Positions 34,380 through 42,712 of a stretch of DNA of 64,000 nucleotides are shown here, piece after piece. Where the stretch lies: assembly GCF_037198315.1 (NCBI RefSeq), contig NZ_CP144913.1, forward strand, positions 1 through 64,000, written 5' to 3'. This stretch comes from Janibacter sp. A1S7 (GTDB lineage Bacteria; Actinomycetota; Actinomycetes; Actinomycetales; Dermatophilaceae). Position numbers and translations under genes: made by a program. The notes under the pieces are model-generated. The model was not told the DNA's origin and ran no database searches. It saw only the letters and a program-made list of their open reading frames with translations. Each line of letters opens with the position of its first letter. The first letter of the stretch is position 1.

Positions 34380-34511
34380 ATGTGTCAGCCCGCCCAGTGC
34401 GCGAACTGCGGCAAGATCACCTGGACCGGCTGCGGCGAGCACGTCGCCGAGGTGAAGGCGCAGGTCCGGTCGCAGGACTGGTGCACCTGCGCGGAGCCGG
34501 TCGCCCGCTGA
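34380..34511 (+). CDS. Small Cys-rich protein, possible zinc-binding
   Basis: 43 aa from ATG 34380, with GGGGAG 7-12 nt upstream. Six cysteines, including CANCGK, TGCGEH and WCTC, suggest a small zinc ribbon. Similar tiny proteins with CxxCGKxTWxGCGxH are widespread in actinobacteria without known function. Confidence 0.75.
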   Translation: MCQPAQCANCGKITWTGCGEHVAEVKAQVRSQDWCTCAEPVAR

Positions 34512-34520
34512 CGAAGGGGG

Positions 34521-35105
34521 TCACTCCCGGCGGCCGTGCAGCGTCACCGTGACGGTGGGAACCGCCGAGTCGGCCCCGGCGATGGTCCACAGCCGCGACA
34601 GGGTGGGCTGCAGCAGTCGGTGGCCGAGCTGCCCGACGAGCACGGCGACGGCCTGCTCCTCGACGGGTGCCCGGCTGCGGGCGATCCCGTGCTCGCGCAA
34701 CATCCGCGTCTGGACGATGGTCTCCGCGATGAGCTTGCGGGCCAGTCCCACGTCGCCCGGGTCCGGGGTGACGACGACCCGCCGCAGGTAGTCGATCGCC
34801 TCCGGGTGCGCCTCGAACATCCGCGTGATCGCCTCGTCCCGGGCTGCGGCGACCTCGGCGGTCGACCCGGTGAGCGGCGCCGAGTCGAGGGCCTGGCGGA
34901 AGAGGGCGACGACGTGGTCGTCCACGCAGCCGTGCAGACCCTCCTTGCCCCCGAAGTGGTGCACGACGAGACCCGGGGCCACCCCGGCGACCCGGGCCAC
35001 CTCGCGCAGGCTCGTCGCGGCGACGCCGCGCTCGCCGAAGAGGGCGAGGGCCACCGTGAGGATGCGTTCCTTGGCATCGACGGTGCCGTTCGCGCGCACG
35101 GTCAC
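34521..35105 (-). CDS. TetR-family transcriptional regulator
   Basis: 194 aa from GTG 35105. N-terminal HTH (GVAATSLREVARVAGVAPGLVVHHFGGKEGL, shown across its parts) and a variable ligand domain. Divergent from the thiolase/fadB operon with operator-like repeats between, so probably a repressor of beta-oxidation responding to an acyl-CoA. Confidence 0.9.
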   Translation of the reverse strand: MTVRANGTVDAKERILTVALALFGERGVAATSLREVARVAGVAPGLVVHHFGGKEGLHGCVDDHVVALFRQALDSAPLTGSTAEVAAARDEAITRMFEAHPEAIDYLRRVVVTPDPGDVGLARKLIAETIVQTRMLREHGIARSRAPVEEQAVAVLVGQLGHRLLQPTLSRLWTIAGADSAVPTVTVTLHGRRE

Positions 35106-35116
35106 GGTCCTCTCCT

Positions 35117-35144
35117 TGGTCGTGTACGTCTGGTCGTGTACGTC
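35117..35144. repeat. Perfect 14-bp tandem duplication
   Basis: TGGTCGTGTACGTC occurs twice head to tail at 35117-35130 and 35131-35144, just upstream of the TetR start. Each copy contains the palindromic core CGTGTACG-like GTAC. It may be a double regulator site or a replication slippage product. Confidence 0.6.
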
Positions 35145-35158
35145 ACAGTGGCGAGACT

Positions 35159-35176
35159 ATTGCACAGATGTTCAAT
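35159..35176. promoter_or_regulatory. Candidate TetR operator upstream of fadA
   Basis: ATTGCACA-GA-TGTTCAAT is an 18-bp dyad with one mismatch per arm pair, in the divergent TetR-fadA intergenic region. Size and position suit a TetR-family operator. Confidence 0.55.
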
Positions 35177-35234
35177 GGATGCGTAGGGTGCGAGACGAAT
35201 CGCCACATGTGCATCCGAGAAGGAGAACCGGTTC

Positions 35235-36455
35235 ATGCCCGAGCAGCCCCAGGCCGTCATCTACGACGCCGTCCGCACACCCCGAGGGAAGGGCAAGTCG
35301 TCCGGCTCCCTCCACGAGGTCAAGCCGATCGACCTGACCGTCGGTCTCCTCGATGCCGTCCGTGAGCGCAATCCCGGTCTGGACGCCGCCCGGATCGACG
35401 ACCTCGTCATGGGCATCGTCTCCCCGGTCGGCGACCAGGGCGCCGTCCTGCCGCGGATCGCCGCCCTCAAGGCCGGCTACCCCGAGCCGGTCGCGGGCGT
35501 GCAGCTCAACCGCTTCTGCGGCTCCGGTCTCGAGGCGGTCAACCAGGTGGCGGCCCGCGTCCGCTCCGGCTTCGAGGACCTCTTCCTCGCCGGTGGGGTC
35601 GAGTCGATGTCGCGCGTGCCGATGGCCAGCGACGGCGGCGCCTGGGCGATGGACCCCGCGACCAACCTCGAGACGGGCTTCGTCCCGCAGGGCATCGGTG
35701 CCGACCTCATCGCCACCCTCGAGGGCTTCGACCGCGCCGAGGTCGACCGCTTCGCCGCGCAGTCGCACGCCCGCGCCGCCGCCGCGTGGGAGAAGGGGTA
35801 CTTCGACAAGTCGGTCATCCCCGTCAGGGACGCCAACGGCCTGACGATCCTCGACCGCGACGAGACCATCCGCCCCGGCACCAGCGCCGACGCGCTCGCC
35901 GGGCTGAAGCCCTCCTTCGCCGCCATCGGTGAGCAGGGCGGCTTCGACCACGTGGCCCTGGAGAAGTACCACTCGGTCGACGGGATCAACCACGTCCACC
36001 ACGCCGGCAACTCCTCCGGCATCGTCGACGGCGCGTCCCTGCTGCTCATCGGCAACGAGAAGGCCGGCCAGGAGATGGGCCTGACCCCGCGCGCCCGCAT
36101 CATCTCCACCGCCGTCATCGGCTCCGAGCCGACCATCATGCTCACCGGCCCGGGCCCGGCCTGCCGCAAGGCCCTCGACCGCGTCGGCATGAGCGCCTCG
36201 GACATCGACCTCGTCGAGATCAACGAGGCCTTCGCCGCCGTGGCCCTCAAGCTCATCCGCGACATGGGATGGACCGAGGAGCAGACCAACGTCAACGGCG
36301 GCGCGATCGCGATGGGGCACCCCCTCGGCGCGACCGGCGCGATGATCCTCGGGACGCTCGTCGACGAGCTCGAGCGCCGCGACCTCGAGCGCGGCATCGC
36401 CACCCTCTGCATCGGCGGTGGCATGGGCATCGCCACCATCGTCGAGCGCGTCTGA
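35235..36455 (+). CDS. fadA: Acetyl-CoA acyltransferase (thiolase)
   Basis: 406 aa. Last step of beta-oxidation: cleaves 3-ketoacyl-CoA. Nucleophilic Cys in [13 protein letters not shown] (about residue 94), [10 protein letters not shown], His in [15 protein letters not shown] and second Cys in [10 protein letters not shown]. Leads the fadA-fadB-CoA transferase-dehydrogenase cluster, 27 bp before fadB. Confidence 0.95.
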   Translation: MPEQPQAVIYDAVRTPRGKGKSSGSLHEVKPIDLTVGLLDAVRERNPGLDAARIDDLVMGIVSPVGDQGAVLPRIAALKAGYPEPVAGVQLNRFCGSGLEAVNQVAARVRSGFEDLFLAGGVESMSRVPMASDGGAWAMDPATNLETGFVPQGIGADLIATLEGFDRAEVDRFAAQSHARAAAAWEKGYFDKSVIPVRDANGLTILDRDETIRPGTSADALAGLKPSFAAIGEQGGFDHVALEKYHSVDGINHVHHAGNSSGIVDGASLLLIGNEKAGQEMGLTPRARIISTAVIGSEPTIMLTGPGPACRKALDRVGMSASDIDLVEINEAFAAVALKLIRDMGWTEEQTNVNGGAIAMGHPLGATGAMILGTLVDELERRDLERGIATLCIGGGMGIATIVERV

Positions 36456-36481
36456 ACCAGCGGACAGGAAGCCAGGAAGCA

Positions 36482-38659
36482 ATGAGCGAGAACATGATCC
36501 GTTACGAGCGCGACGACGAGGGCATCGTCACCCTGACGATGGACGACCCGAACGCGGGCGCCAACACGATGAACGACACCTACAAGGCCGCGATGGACGA
36601 GACCATCAACCGGCTCGAGGCCGAGCGCGAGGAGATCACCGGCGTCGTGCTCACCTCGGCGAAGAAGACCTTCTTCGCCGGTGGCAACCTCACCGACCTG
36701 CAGTCGGTCACCCCGGAGACGGCGGGCGAGTTCTTCGAGGAGATCGAGGGCATCAAGGCGCAGCTGCGCCGCCTCGAGCAGCTCGGCAAGCCGGTCGTCG
36801 CCGCGATCAACGGCGCCGCCCTCGGCGGTGGCCTGGAGATCGCGCTCGCGACCCACCACCGCATCGCCGTCGACGACCCGAAGATCAAGCTCGGCCTGCC
36901 CGAGGTCTCCCTCGGCCTGCTCCCCGGCGGCGGCGGCGTCACCCGCCTGGTGCGGATGCTCGGCATCCAGGAGGCCCTGATGGGCTGGCTGCTGCAGGGC
37001 CAGCAGCGCAACCCGGCGGCCGCGCAGGAGAAGGGCGTCATCGACCAGCTCGTCGGTACCCGCGAGGAGCTCGTCCCCGCCGCCAAGGCGTGGATCCGTG
37101 AGCACGCCGACGACGAGACCGCGGCCGTGAAGCCCTGGGACGTCAAGGGCCACAAGATCCCCGGTGGCACCCCGAGCACGCCGCGGTTCGCGGCCAACCT
37201 CCCGGCCTTCCCGGCGAACCTGCGCAAGACGCTCAAGGGTGCGCCGACGAAGTCGCCCCGTGCGATCATGTCGGCCGCCGTCGAGGGCTCGCAGGTCGAC
37301 TTCGACACCGCGAGCCGCATCGAGTCGCGCTACATCACCGAGCTGGCCGCCGGCCGTGAGTCGACGGCCATGATCCAGGCCTTCTTCTTCGACATGCAGG
37401 CCATCAACAGCGGCCGGCTGCGCCCCGAGGGCGTCGAGAAGTCCACCGTCGGCACGGTCGGGATCCTCGGCGCGGGCATGATGGGCGCGGGCATCGCCTA
37501 CTCGGCCGCCACGGCCGGTATCGACGTCGTCCTCAAGGACGTCTCCCTCGAGGGTGCGCAGAAGGGCAAGGGCTACTCCGAGAAGCTCTTGGCCAAGCAG
37601 GTCGAGAAGGGCCGCAAGACGCAGGCACAGGCGGATGAGATCCTCGACCGGATCACGCCGAGCGCCGACGCACAGGACCTCGCCGGCGTCGATGCCGTCA
37701 TCGAGGCCGTCTTCGAGGACTACGACCTGAAGAAGACGGTCTTCTCTGAAGTTGAAGCAGTGGTCGCGCCCGATGTGCTGCTGTGCTCCAACACCTCGAC
37801 GCTGCCGATCACGAGCCTGCAGGAGTTCACCTCCCGCCCCAAGGACTTCATCGGCCTGCACTTCTTCTCACCCGTGGACAAGATGAAGCTCGTCGAGATC
37901 ATCCGTGGTGAGCAGACCTCGGACGAGGCCACGGCCCGCGCGATCGACATCGTCCAGCAGATCCGCAAGATCCCGATCGTCGTCGGCGACGGCCGTGGCT
38001 TCTACACCAGCCGCGTCTTCGGCACCCTGATCCTCGAGGGGGCCACTGCGCTCGCCGAGGGCGTCGACCCGCAGTTCATCGAGCGCGCCGCGACCCAGGC
38101 CGGCTTCCCGGCACCGCCGCTGGCCATGCTCGACGAGGTCTCGCTGACCCTCACCCAGCACATCCGCGCCGAGGCCGAGAAAGCCGCCGCAGCGGAGGGC
38201 ACCACCCTGACCAGGGGGCCGGGCGAGGAGCTCATCGACACGATGGTCGAGCTGGGTCGCAAGGGCCGGGCAGCCGGCGCGGGCATGTACGACTACCCGG
38301 CCGAGGGGCCCAAGGTCCTGTGGCCGCAGCTGCGCGAGCGGTGGGGTACGGGCGCCGAGGTCCCCTTCGAGGACCTGCAGGACCGGTACCTGTTCATCAT
38401 GGCGCTGGAGACGGCCGGGTGCTTCGAGGACGGCGTCCTCACCGACGCCGTCTCGGCCAACATCGGAGGCATCTTCGGGATCGGCTTCCCGCCGCACACC
38501 GGTGGTCCGGCGACCTTCATGACCAACTACGAAGGGGGCCTGGCCGGCTTCGTGGCGCGCGCCAACGAGCTGGCCGACACCTACGGTGAGCGGTTCCGTC
38601 CGAGCGCGTGGCTGACCGAGCGTGCCGCCAAGGGCACCCTCGTGGACGTCTCCGCCTGA
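36482..38659 (+). CDS. fadB: Bifunctional enoyl-CoA hydratase/3-hydroxyacyl-CoA dehydrogenase
   Basis: 725 aa from ATG 36482. N-terminal crotonase domain (about 1-200; FFAGGNLTDL, GAALGGGLEIALATHH, LGLPEVSLGLLPGGGG). The NAD-binding domain starts near 320 (VGILGAGMMGAGIAY) and is followed by a 3HCDH domain with NTSTLPITSL, the catalytic GLHFFSPVDKMKLVE and DGRGFYTSR. Together with FadA it forms the trifunctional-type complex. It abuts the next gene (TGATG). Confidence 0.95.
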   Translation: MSENMIRYERDDEGIVTLTMDDPNAGANTMNDTYKAAMDETINRLEAEREEITGVVLTSAKKTFFAGGNLTDLQSVTPETAGEFFEEIEGIKAQLRRLEQLGKPVVAAINGAALGGGLEIALATHHRIAVDDPKIKLGLPEVSLGLLPGGGGVTRLVRMLGIQEALMGWLLQGQQRNPAAAQEKGVIDQLVGTREELVPAAKAWIREHADDETAAVKPWDVKGHKIPGGTPSTPRFAANLPAFPANLRKTLKGAPTKSPRAIMSAAVEGSQVDFDTASRIESRYITELAAGRESTAMIQAFFFDMQAINSGRLRPEGVEKSTVGTVGILGAGMMGAGIAYSAATAGIDVVLKDVSLEGAQKGKGYSEKLLAKQVEKGRKTQAQADEILDRITPSADAQDLAGVDAVIEAVFEDYDLKKTVFSEVEAVVAPDVLLCSNTSTLPITSLQEFTSRPKDFIGLHFFSPVDKMKLVEIIRGEQTSDEATARAIDIVQQIRKIPIVVGDGRGFYTSRVFGTLILEGATALAEGVDPQFIERAATQAGFPAPPLAMLDEVSLTLTQHIRAEAEKAAAAEGTTLTRGPGEELIDTMVELGRKGRAAGAGMYDYPAEGPKVLWPQLRERWGTGAEVPFEDLQDRYLFIMALETAGCFEDGVLTDAVSANIGGIFGIGFPPHTGGPATFMTNYEGGLAGFVARANELADTYGERFRPSAWLTERAAKGTLVDVSA

Positions 38660-39504
38660 TGGTCGCCACCGGCCCGCTCGACGGAGTGCGGGTCCTGTCC
38701 ATCGCGATCAACCTGCCGGGGCCGGCCGCGGTCGCGCGGCTGGCCCGGCAGGGCGCGAGCGTGACCACGGTGCTGCCGCCATCGGGAGATCCGATGGAGC
38801 AGTTCGCGAAGGACTACTTCGAGGAGCTGCACGTCGGTCAGGACATCGTGCGGGCCGACCTGAAGGACCCTGCCGGTCGGGCCGAGCTCGACGGGCTGCT
38901 CGCGCAGGCGGACATCTTCATCACCTCATCGCGTCCGTCGGCGCTGCGGCGTCTCGGGCTCGACTTCGCGACCGTGCACGCCGCGCACCCGCGGGTGTGC
39001 CAGGTCGACATCGTGGGCTACCCGGGCGAGCAGGCAGAGGTGCCCGGCCACGACCTGACCTACCAGGCCGGCACGGGGATGGTGCGCGACGGTCGACTCC
39101 CGGCCACGCTCGTCGTGGACCTCTCGGGTGCCGAGCGGGCCGCTGCCGAGGGTGCAGCGGCGCTCGTCCAGCGGGCCCGGACCGGGGAGGGGGTTCGCCG
39201 GGAGGTCGCCCTCTCGGACCTGGCCCACACCATGTCCCGACCGGTGGCCCATGGCCTGACCGCGCCCGGAGGGATGCTCGCGGGCGACCTACCGGTCTAC
39301 TCGGTCTACGCCGCGGCCGACGGCCACGTGGCGCTCGCCGCGCTCGAGCCGCACTTCACCGCGAAACTGCTCCATGTGCTCCAGCTGCCGGCCGAGGAGC
39401 TGAGCACCGACCGGCTCTCGCGGATCTTCGCGGAACGCACCGCCGCGGAGTGGGAGCAGTGGGCGAGCGAGCACGACGTCCCGCTCGTCGCCGTCGTCGA
39501 CTGA
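38659..39504 (+). CDS. CoA-transferase family III (CaiB/Amacr-like)
   Basis: 281 aa from ATG 38659, overlapping fadB by 1 bp. GVRVLSIAINLPGPAAVARLARQGASVT is the family start (shown in part). It is shorter than the usual 360-400 aa and the catalytic Asp region reads GHDLTYQAGTG, where Asp is kept. Could activate or racemise 2-methyl-branched acids for beta-oxidation, in line with its operon. Confidence 0.85.
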   Translation: MVATGPLDGVRVLSIAINLPGPAAVARLARQGASVTTVLPPSGDPMEQFAKDYFEELHVGQDIVRADLKDPAGRAELDGLLAQADIFITSSRPSALRRLGLDFATVHAAHPRVCQVDIVGYPGEQAEVPGHDLTYQAGTGMVRDGRLPATLVVDLSGAERAAAEGAAALVQRARTGEGVRREVALSDLAHTMSRPVAHGLTAPGGMLAGDLPVYSVYAAADGHVALAALEPHFTAKLLHVLQLPAEELSTDRLSRIFAERTAAEWEQWASEHDVPLVAVVD

Positions 39505-39531
39505 CCCCCTTCGTCCAAGGAGACACCCCCG

Positions 39532-40698
39532 ATGTCCGACATCCTCCAGCCCCAGCCCTACGTCTCGCCGTGGATGGACGACGCCGACGTCACGGATCTG
39601 CGCACGCTCGCCCGGACCTTCTTCGAGCGGGAGGTGACGCCGAACCTCGAGCGCTTCGCCGAGCAGCACCAGGTCGACAAGGAGACCTGGCTGGCTGCTG
39701 GTGCAGCAGGGCTGCTGTGCATCTCGATCCCGGAGGAGTACGGCGGCGGCGGCGGCAGCTTCGCGCACGAGGCGGCGGTGCTGTGGGAGCAGGGCAGGGC
39801 GGGCGATGACGCCTTCGGGTACTCCGTGCACTCCTCGATCGTCGCGCACTACCTGCTGGCCTACGGCTCCGAGGAGCAGAAGCAGCGGTGGCTGCCGCGG
39901 ATGGCCACCGGTGAGCTCGTCGGCGCCGTCGCGATGACCGAGCCCGGCACGGGCTCCGACCTGCAGAACATCAGGACCACCGCCACGCGCGAGGGCGACC
40001 ACTACGTCGTCAACGGTTCCAAGACCTTCATCACCAACTCCTCGCACGCCGGTCTCGTCGTCATCGTCGCGCGTACGGGCGGCGAGGGGGCACAAGGGAT
40101 CTCGCTCATCGTGGCCGAGGTCGAGGGGCTGGAGGGCTTCGAGCGCGGTCGGGTGCTGAGCAAGATCGGACAGCACGGTCAGGACACTCGTGAGCTCGCC
40201 TTCACCGACATGCGGGTGCCGACCGAGAACCTGCTCGGCACGCAGGAGGGTCAGGGGTTCTACCAGCTGATGATGCAGCTGCCGCAGGAGCGTCTGGTCA
40301 TCGCCGTGGGTGCGGTCGCCTCGGCCGAGCTGGCCTACGAGCTCGCGCTGGACTACACCAAGGAGCGCACCGCCTTCGGCAAGCCGATCGGCGCCTTCCA
40401 GAACACCCGATTCACTTTGGCCGAGGTGGGCACGGACGTGCTGGCCGCTCGCACCTTCCTCGACCACTGCGTGGGGCTGCACCTCGACAGCAGACTCGAC
40501 GCCGCGACCGCGTCCCGGGTGAAGTACTGGACGACCGACGTGCAGTGCGACGTCGTCGACCGGTGCCTGCAGCTCTTCGGCGGCTACGGCTACATGATGG
40601 AGTACCCCATCGCCCGCCTCTACGCCGGCGCCCGGGTGCAGAAGATCTACGGCGGGACGAACGAGATCATGAAGGAACTGATCTCCCGGACGCTGTGA
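39532..40698 (+). CDS. Acyl-CoA dehydrogenase
   Basis: 388 aa. FAD enzyme for the first step of beta-oxidation. AMTEPGTGSDLQNI (flavin-binding loop), TKTFITN-like SKTFITNSSHA, KERTAFGKPIGAFQNTRF, QLFGGYGYM, and the end YGGTNEIMKELISRTL. The position of the catalytic base fits the IYGGTNEI Glu. The last 32 bp overlap the convergent MFS gene. Confidence 0.94.
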   Translation: MSDILQPQPYVSPWMDDADVTDLRTLARTFFEREVTPNLERFAEQHQVDKETWLAAGAAGLLCISIPEEYGGGGGSFAHEAAVLWEQGRAGDDAFGYSVHSSIVAHYLLAYGSEEQKQRWLPRMATGELVGAVAMTEPGTGSDLQNIRTTATREGDHYVVNGSKTFITNSSHAGLVVIVARTGGEGAQGISLIVAEVEGLEGFERGRVLSKIGQHGQDTRELAFTDMRVPTENLLGTQEGQGFYQLMMQLPQERLVIAVGAVASAELAYELALDYTKERTAFGKPIGAFQNTRFTLAEVGTDVLAARTFLDHCVGLHLDSRLDAATASRVKYWTTDVQCDVVDRCLQLFGGYGYMMEYPIARLYAGARVQKIYGGTNEIMKELISRTL

Positions 40699-42037
40699 CG
40701 TCACTGCGCCCGTCCTGCTGCCTCTCGTGTCCCGGGCCGGTACGGACCGCCGCTGCGTCCACGGTGGTGCGCTCCCGCTCGGCGCGCAGGGCAGGCAGGA
40801 CGCACCACGCACCGCCCAGGCCGATGACCCCGGCCAGGACCATGGCCACCTGGATGGACGTGTGGTCGGAGAGCAGCCCCAGCAGCGGGCTGCTCAGGGT
40901 GAACGCGGCGAAGGCGACCATGGACGCCATCGACAGCACCGTCGCCCGGTTGTCCGCACGGGCCTCGCGGTGCAGCAGGGCGTTGTAGACCGGCCCGCCG
41001 AAGCCGTGCATCGAGTACGTCAGCAGGTGGGTCACGACGAGGGCGACCGGACCGAGGGCGAGCCCCATCGAGATCGCGCCCAGGCTGGTCAGGACCCGCC
41101 CGACGATCGCCGTGCGCGCCACACCGATCCGGCGGCTCAGCCACCCGGAGGCCCTGGCGCCCACGGCGAAGACGAGCCATGCCACGGCAGCGATCGGTCC
41201 GAGGACCACCGCGGCCTGCGCCTCGCCGCCGACGAGCTCGGACATCCGTGCCGGCATGAGCGCCTCGAAGCTGATCATCGACGTCGACCAGAAGAGCTCG
41301 ACGAGCACGAGGTAGCGCAGCACGCGGTTCTCGCGGAGCATTCGCAGCCCGGACCGGATGACGCCCGGTGCCTGGGCGACCGATGCGCGGGCCGCCGCGA
41401 AGCCCCGCTGGTCGAGCCGGGCGGGCTCGTGGAGCAGGAGCATGACGGCGACGAGGTGGACCACGTTGAGCCCGACGAAGACGAGGATCGGCAGCCACAG
41501 CGCCGAGTGGCCCTGGACGGGGTGCCACGCCACGAGCACGGACGAGGCCACGGCCCCGGAGCCCATCGACAGGCCCATGGTCGTGCCCATCCGGGAGAGG
41601 TCCTGGTCGACGTCGGTGCCCGGGTGGGTCTGGTGGACCGTGTCGACGAACCATGCCTCCAGCGGCCCGGAGTCCAGAGCCCGAAAGACTCCGAGCAGGG
41701 CCGCGGCCACGGCGAAGGTCACCAGCGAGTCCGCGACGAGGAAGGCCAGCGCCGCCCCGACGTTGACCACTCCCGCGACGACAAGGAGCGGCCGGCGGCC
41801 CAGGGCGTCGGCGACCCCGGAGGTGGGTAGCTCGAGGAGGAGGACGGCGGCGCCGGTGGCCGCGCTGGCCGCGAGCGCCTGGGTCAGGGTCAGCCCACGC
41901 TCGAGCATCCACAGCACGTGGAGCGAGACGACCAGGCCGACCGGCAGCCACCGCGTGACGGTCAGGAGCAGCAGGACGCGGCGGGCCGCGTCCGGGGAGA
42001 GGTGGGTCGCCCCCTTCGCCTCACGCACGGTCGTCAC
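40667..42037 (-). CDS. MFS transporter
   Basis: 456 aa if started at GTG 42037 (GTG 42028 is nearly as good). About 12 helices; an MFS-type loop with GVADALGRRPLLV between helices 2 and 3. Overlaps the preceding ArsR-type regulator by 17 bp, suggesting a regulator-efflux pair. The tail runs into the end of the convergent acyl-CoA dehydrogenase gene. Confidence 0.87.
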   Translation of the reverse strand: MTTVREAKGATHLSPDAARRVLLLLTVTRWLPVGLVVSLHVLWMLERGLTLTQALAASAATGAAVLLLELPTSGVADALGRRPLLVVAGVVNVGAALAFLVADSLVTFAVAAALLGVFRALDSGPLEAWFVDTVHQTHPGTDVDQDLSRMGTTMGLSMGSGAVASSVLVAWHPVQGHSALWLPILVFVGLNVVHLVAVMLLLHEPARLDQRGFAAARASVAQAPGVIRSGLRMLRENRVLRYLVLVELFWSTSMISFEALMPARMSELVGGEAQAAVVLGPIAAVAWLVFAVGARASGWLSRRIGVARTAIVGRVLTSLGAISMGLALGPVALVVTHLLTYSMHGFGGPVYNALLHREARADNRATVLSMASMVAFAAFTLSSPLLGLLSDHTSIQVAMVLAGVIGLGGAWCVLPALRAERERTTVDAAAVRTGPGHERQQDGRSDVTASGRSVPS

Positions 42038-42626
42038 CCCACGCGGCCTCGTCGGTGTCGACGAAGGTCGCGAGGACGACGTTGAAGCGACGCTCGCCCT
42101 CGGCGACCGGCCCGGGGGGGCCGCCGTGCTCGTCGATGACCTCCCACAGCAGCTGCTCGAAGCGGCGCTGGATCTGCGCCGCCTGGTCCGAGGTGACGGC
42201 CACGGTGACATCGCTGACCGAGGTCACCGCCCGCCACTGCTGGCTCTCCCCGCCCCGGCGCTCGGCCGCCGCCTGCATCCGCTGGGCCTGCTGACCGACG
42301 ACGACGTGGTGGAAGGCGTCGGTGGCGTCCCTCCCTTCGTCATCGGGGTCGACCGGCTCGGGCACGGAGGTCACCTGGCTGACCGCCTGCCACCAGCGCT
42401 CCCGCTTGCTGCCCAGCTCGGGGGCCTCCCGGACGAAACCGTGCTCGGCCAGCTGGCGCAGGTGGTAGCTGGTGGCCCCGGAGTTCAGGCCGAGGCGCTG
42501 GGCGATCAGGGTCGCGGTGGCGGGACCGAGCGTGCGCAGCAGCCCGAGGATGCGCATCCGCACCGGGTGCGAGAGCGCCTTCAGCTGGGTCACGTCGGGG
42601 AGTGCGGGATCGTCCATGCGCACCAT
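42021..42626 (-). CDS. ArsR-type helix-turn-helix regulator
   Basis: 201 aa from ATG 42626 (ATG 42617 also possible; a TTG at 42653 lies inside the palindrome and is unlikely). N-terminal winged helix: LKALSHPVRMRILGLL, LGLNSGATSYHLRQLAEHGFV. The C-terminal half (about 100 residues) is of the kind found in actinobacterial ArsR proteins paired with MFS genes. No metal-binding Cys. Probably regulates the MFS gene. Confidence 0.88.
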   Translation of the reverse strand: MVRMDDPALPDVTQLKALSHPVRMRILGLLRTLGPATATLIAQRLGLNSGATSYHLRQLAEHGFVREAPELGSKRERWWQAVSQVTSVPEPVDPDDEGRDATDAFHHVVVGQQAQRMQAAAERRGGESQQWRAVTSVSDVTVAVTSDQAAQIQRRFEQLLWEVIDEHGGPPGPVAEGERRFNVVLATFVDTDEAAWGDDRA

Positions 42627-42632
42627 GGTAGA

Positions 42633-42653
42633 TTGCAAAAGATCTGTTTGCAA
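42633..42653. promoter_or_regulatory. Palindromic operator between ArsR regulator and ATP-grasp operon
   Basis: TTGCAAA (42633-42639), 7-bp spacer, TTTGCAA (42647-42653): a perfect 21-bp dyad, 7 bp upstream of the regulator start. Likely its autoregulatory site, and close enough to affect the divergent five-gene operon (first ATG 42713). Confidence 0.65.
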
Positions 42654-42712
42654 AGAGATCTTTGGCGTCCGTGCGGCAGCTGGGCCGGGGATGGGGCGTT
42701 AGTGTCGGGCCC

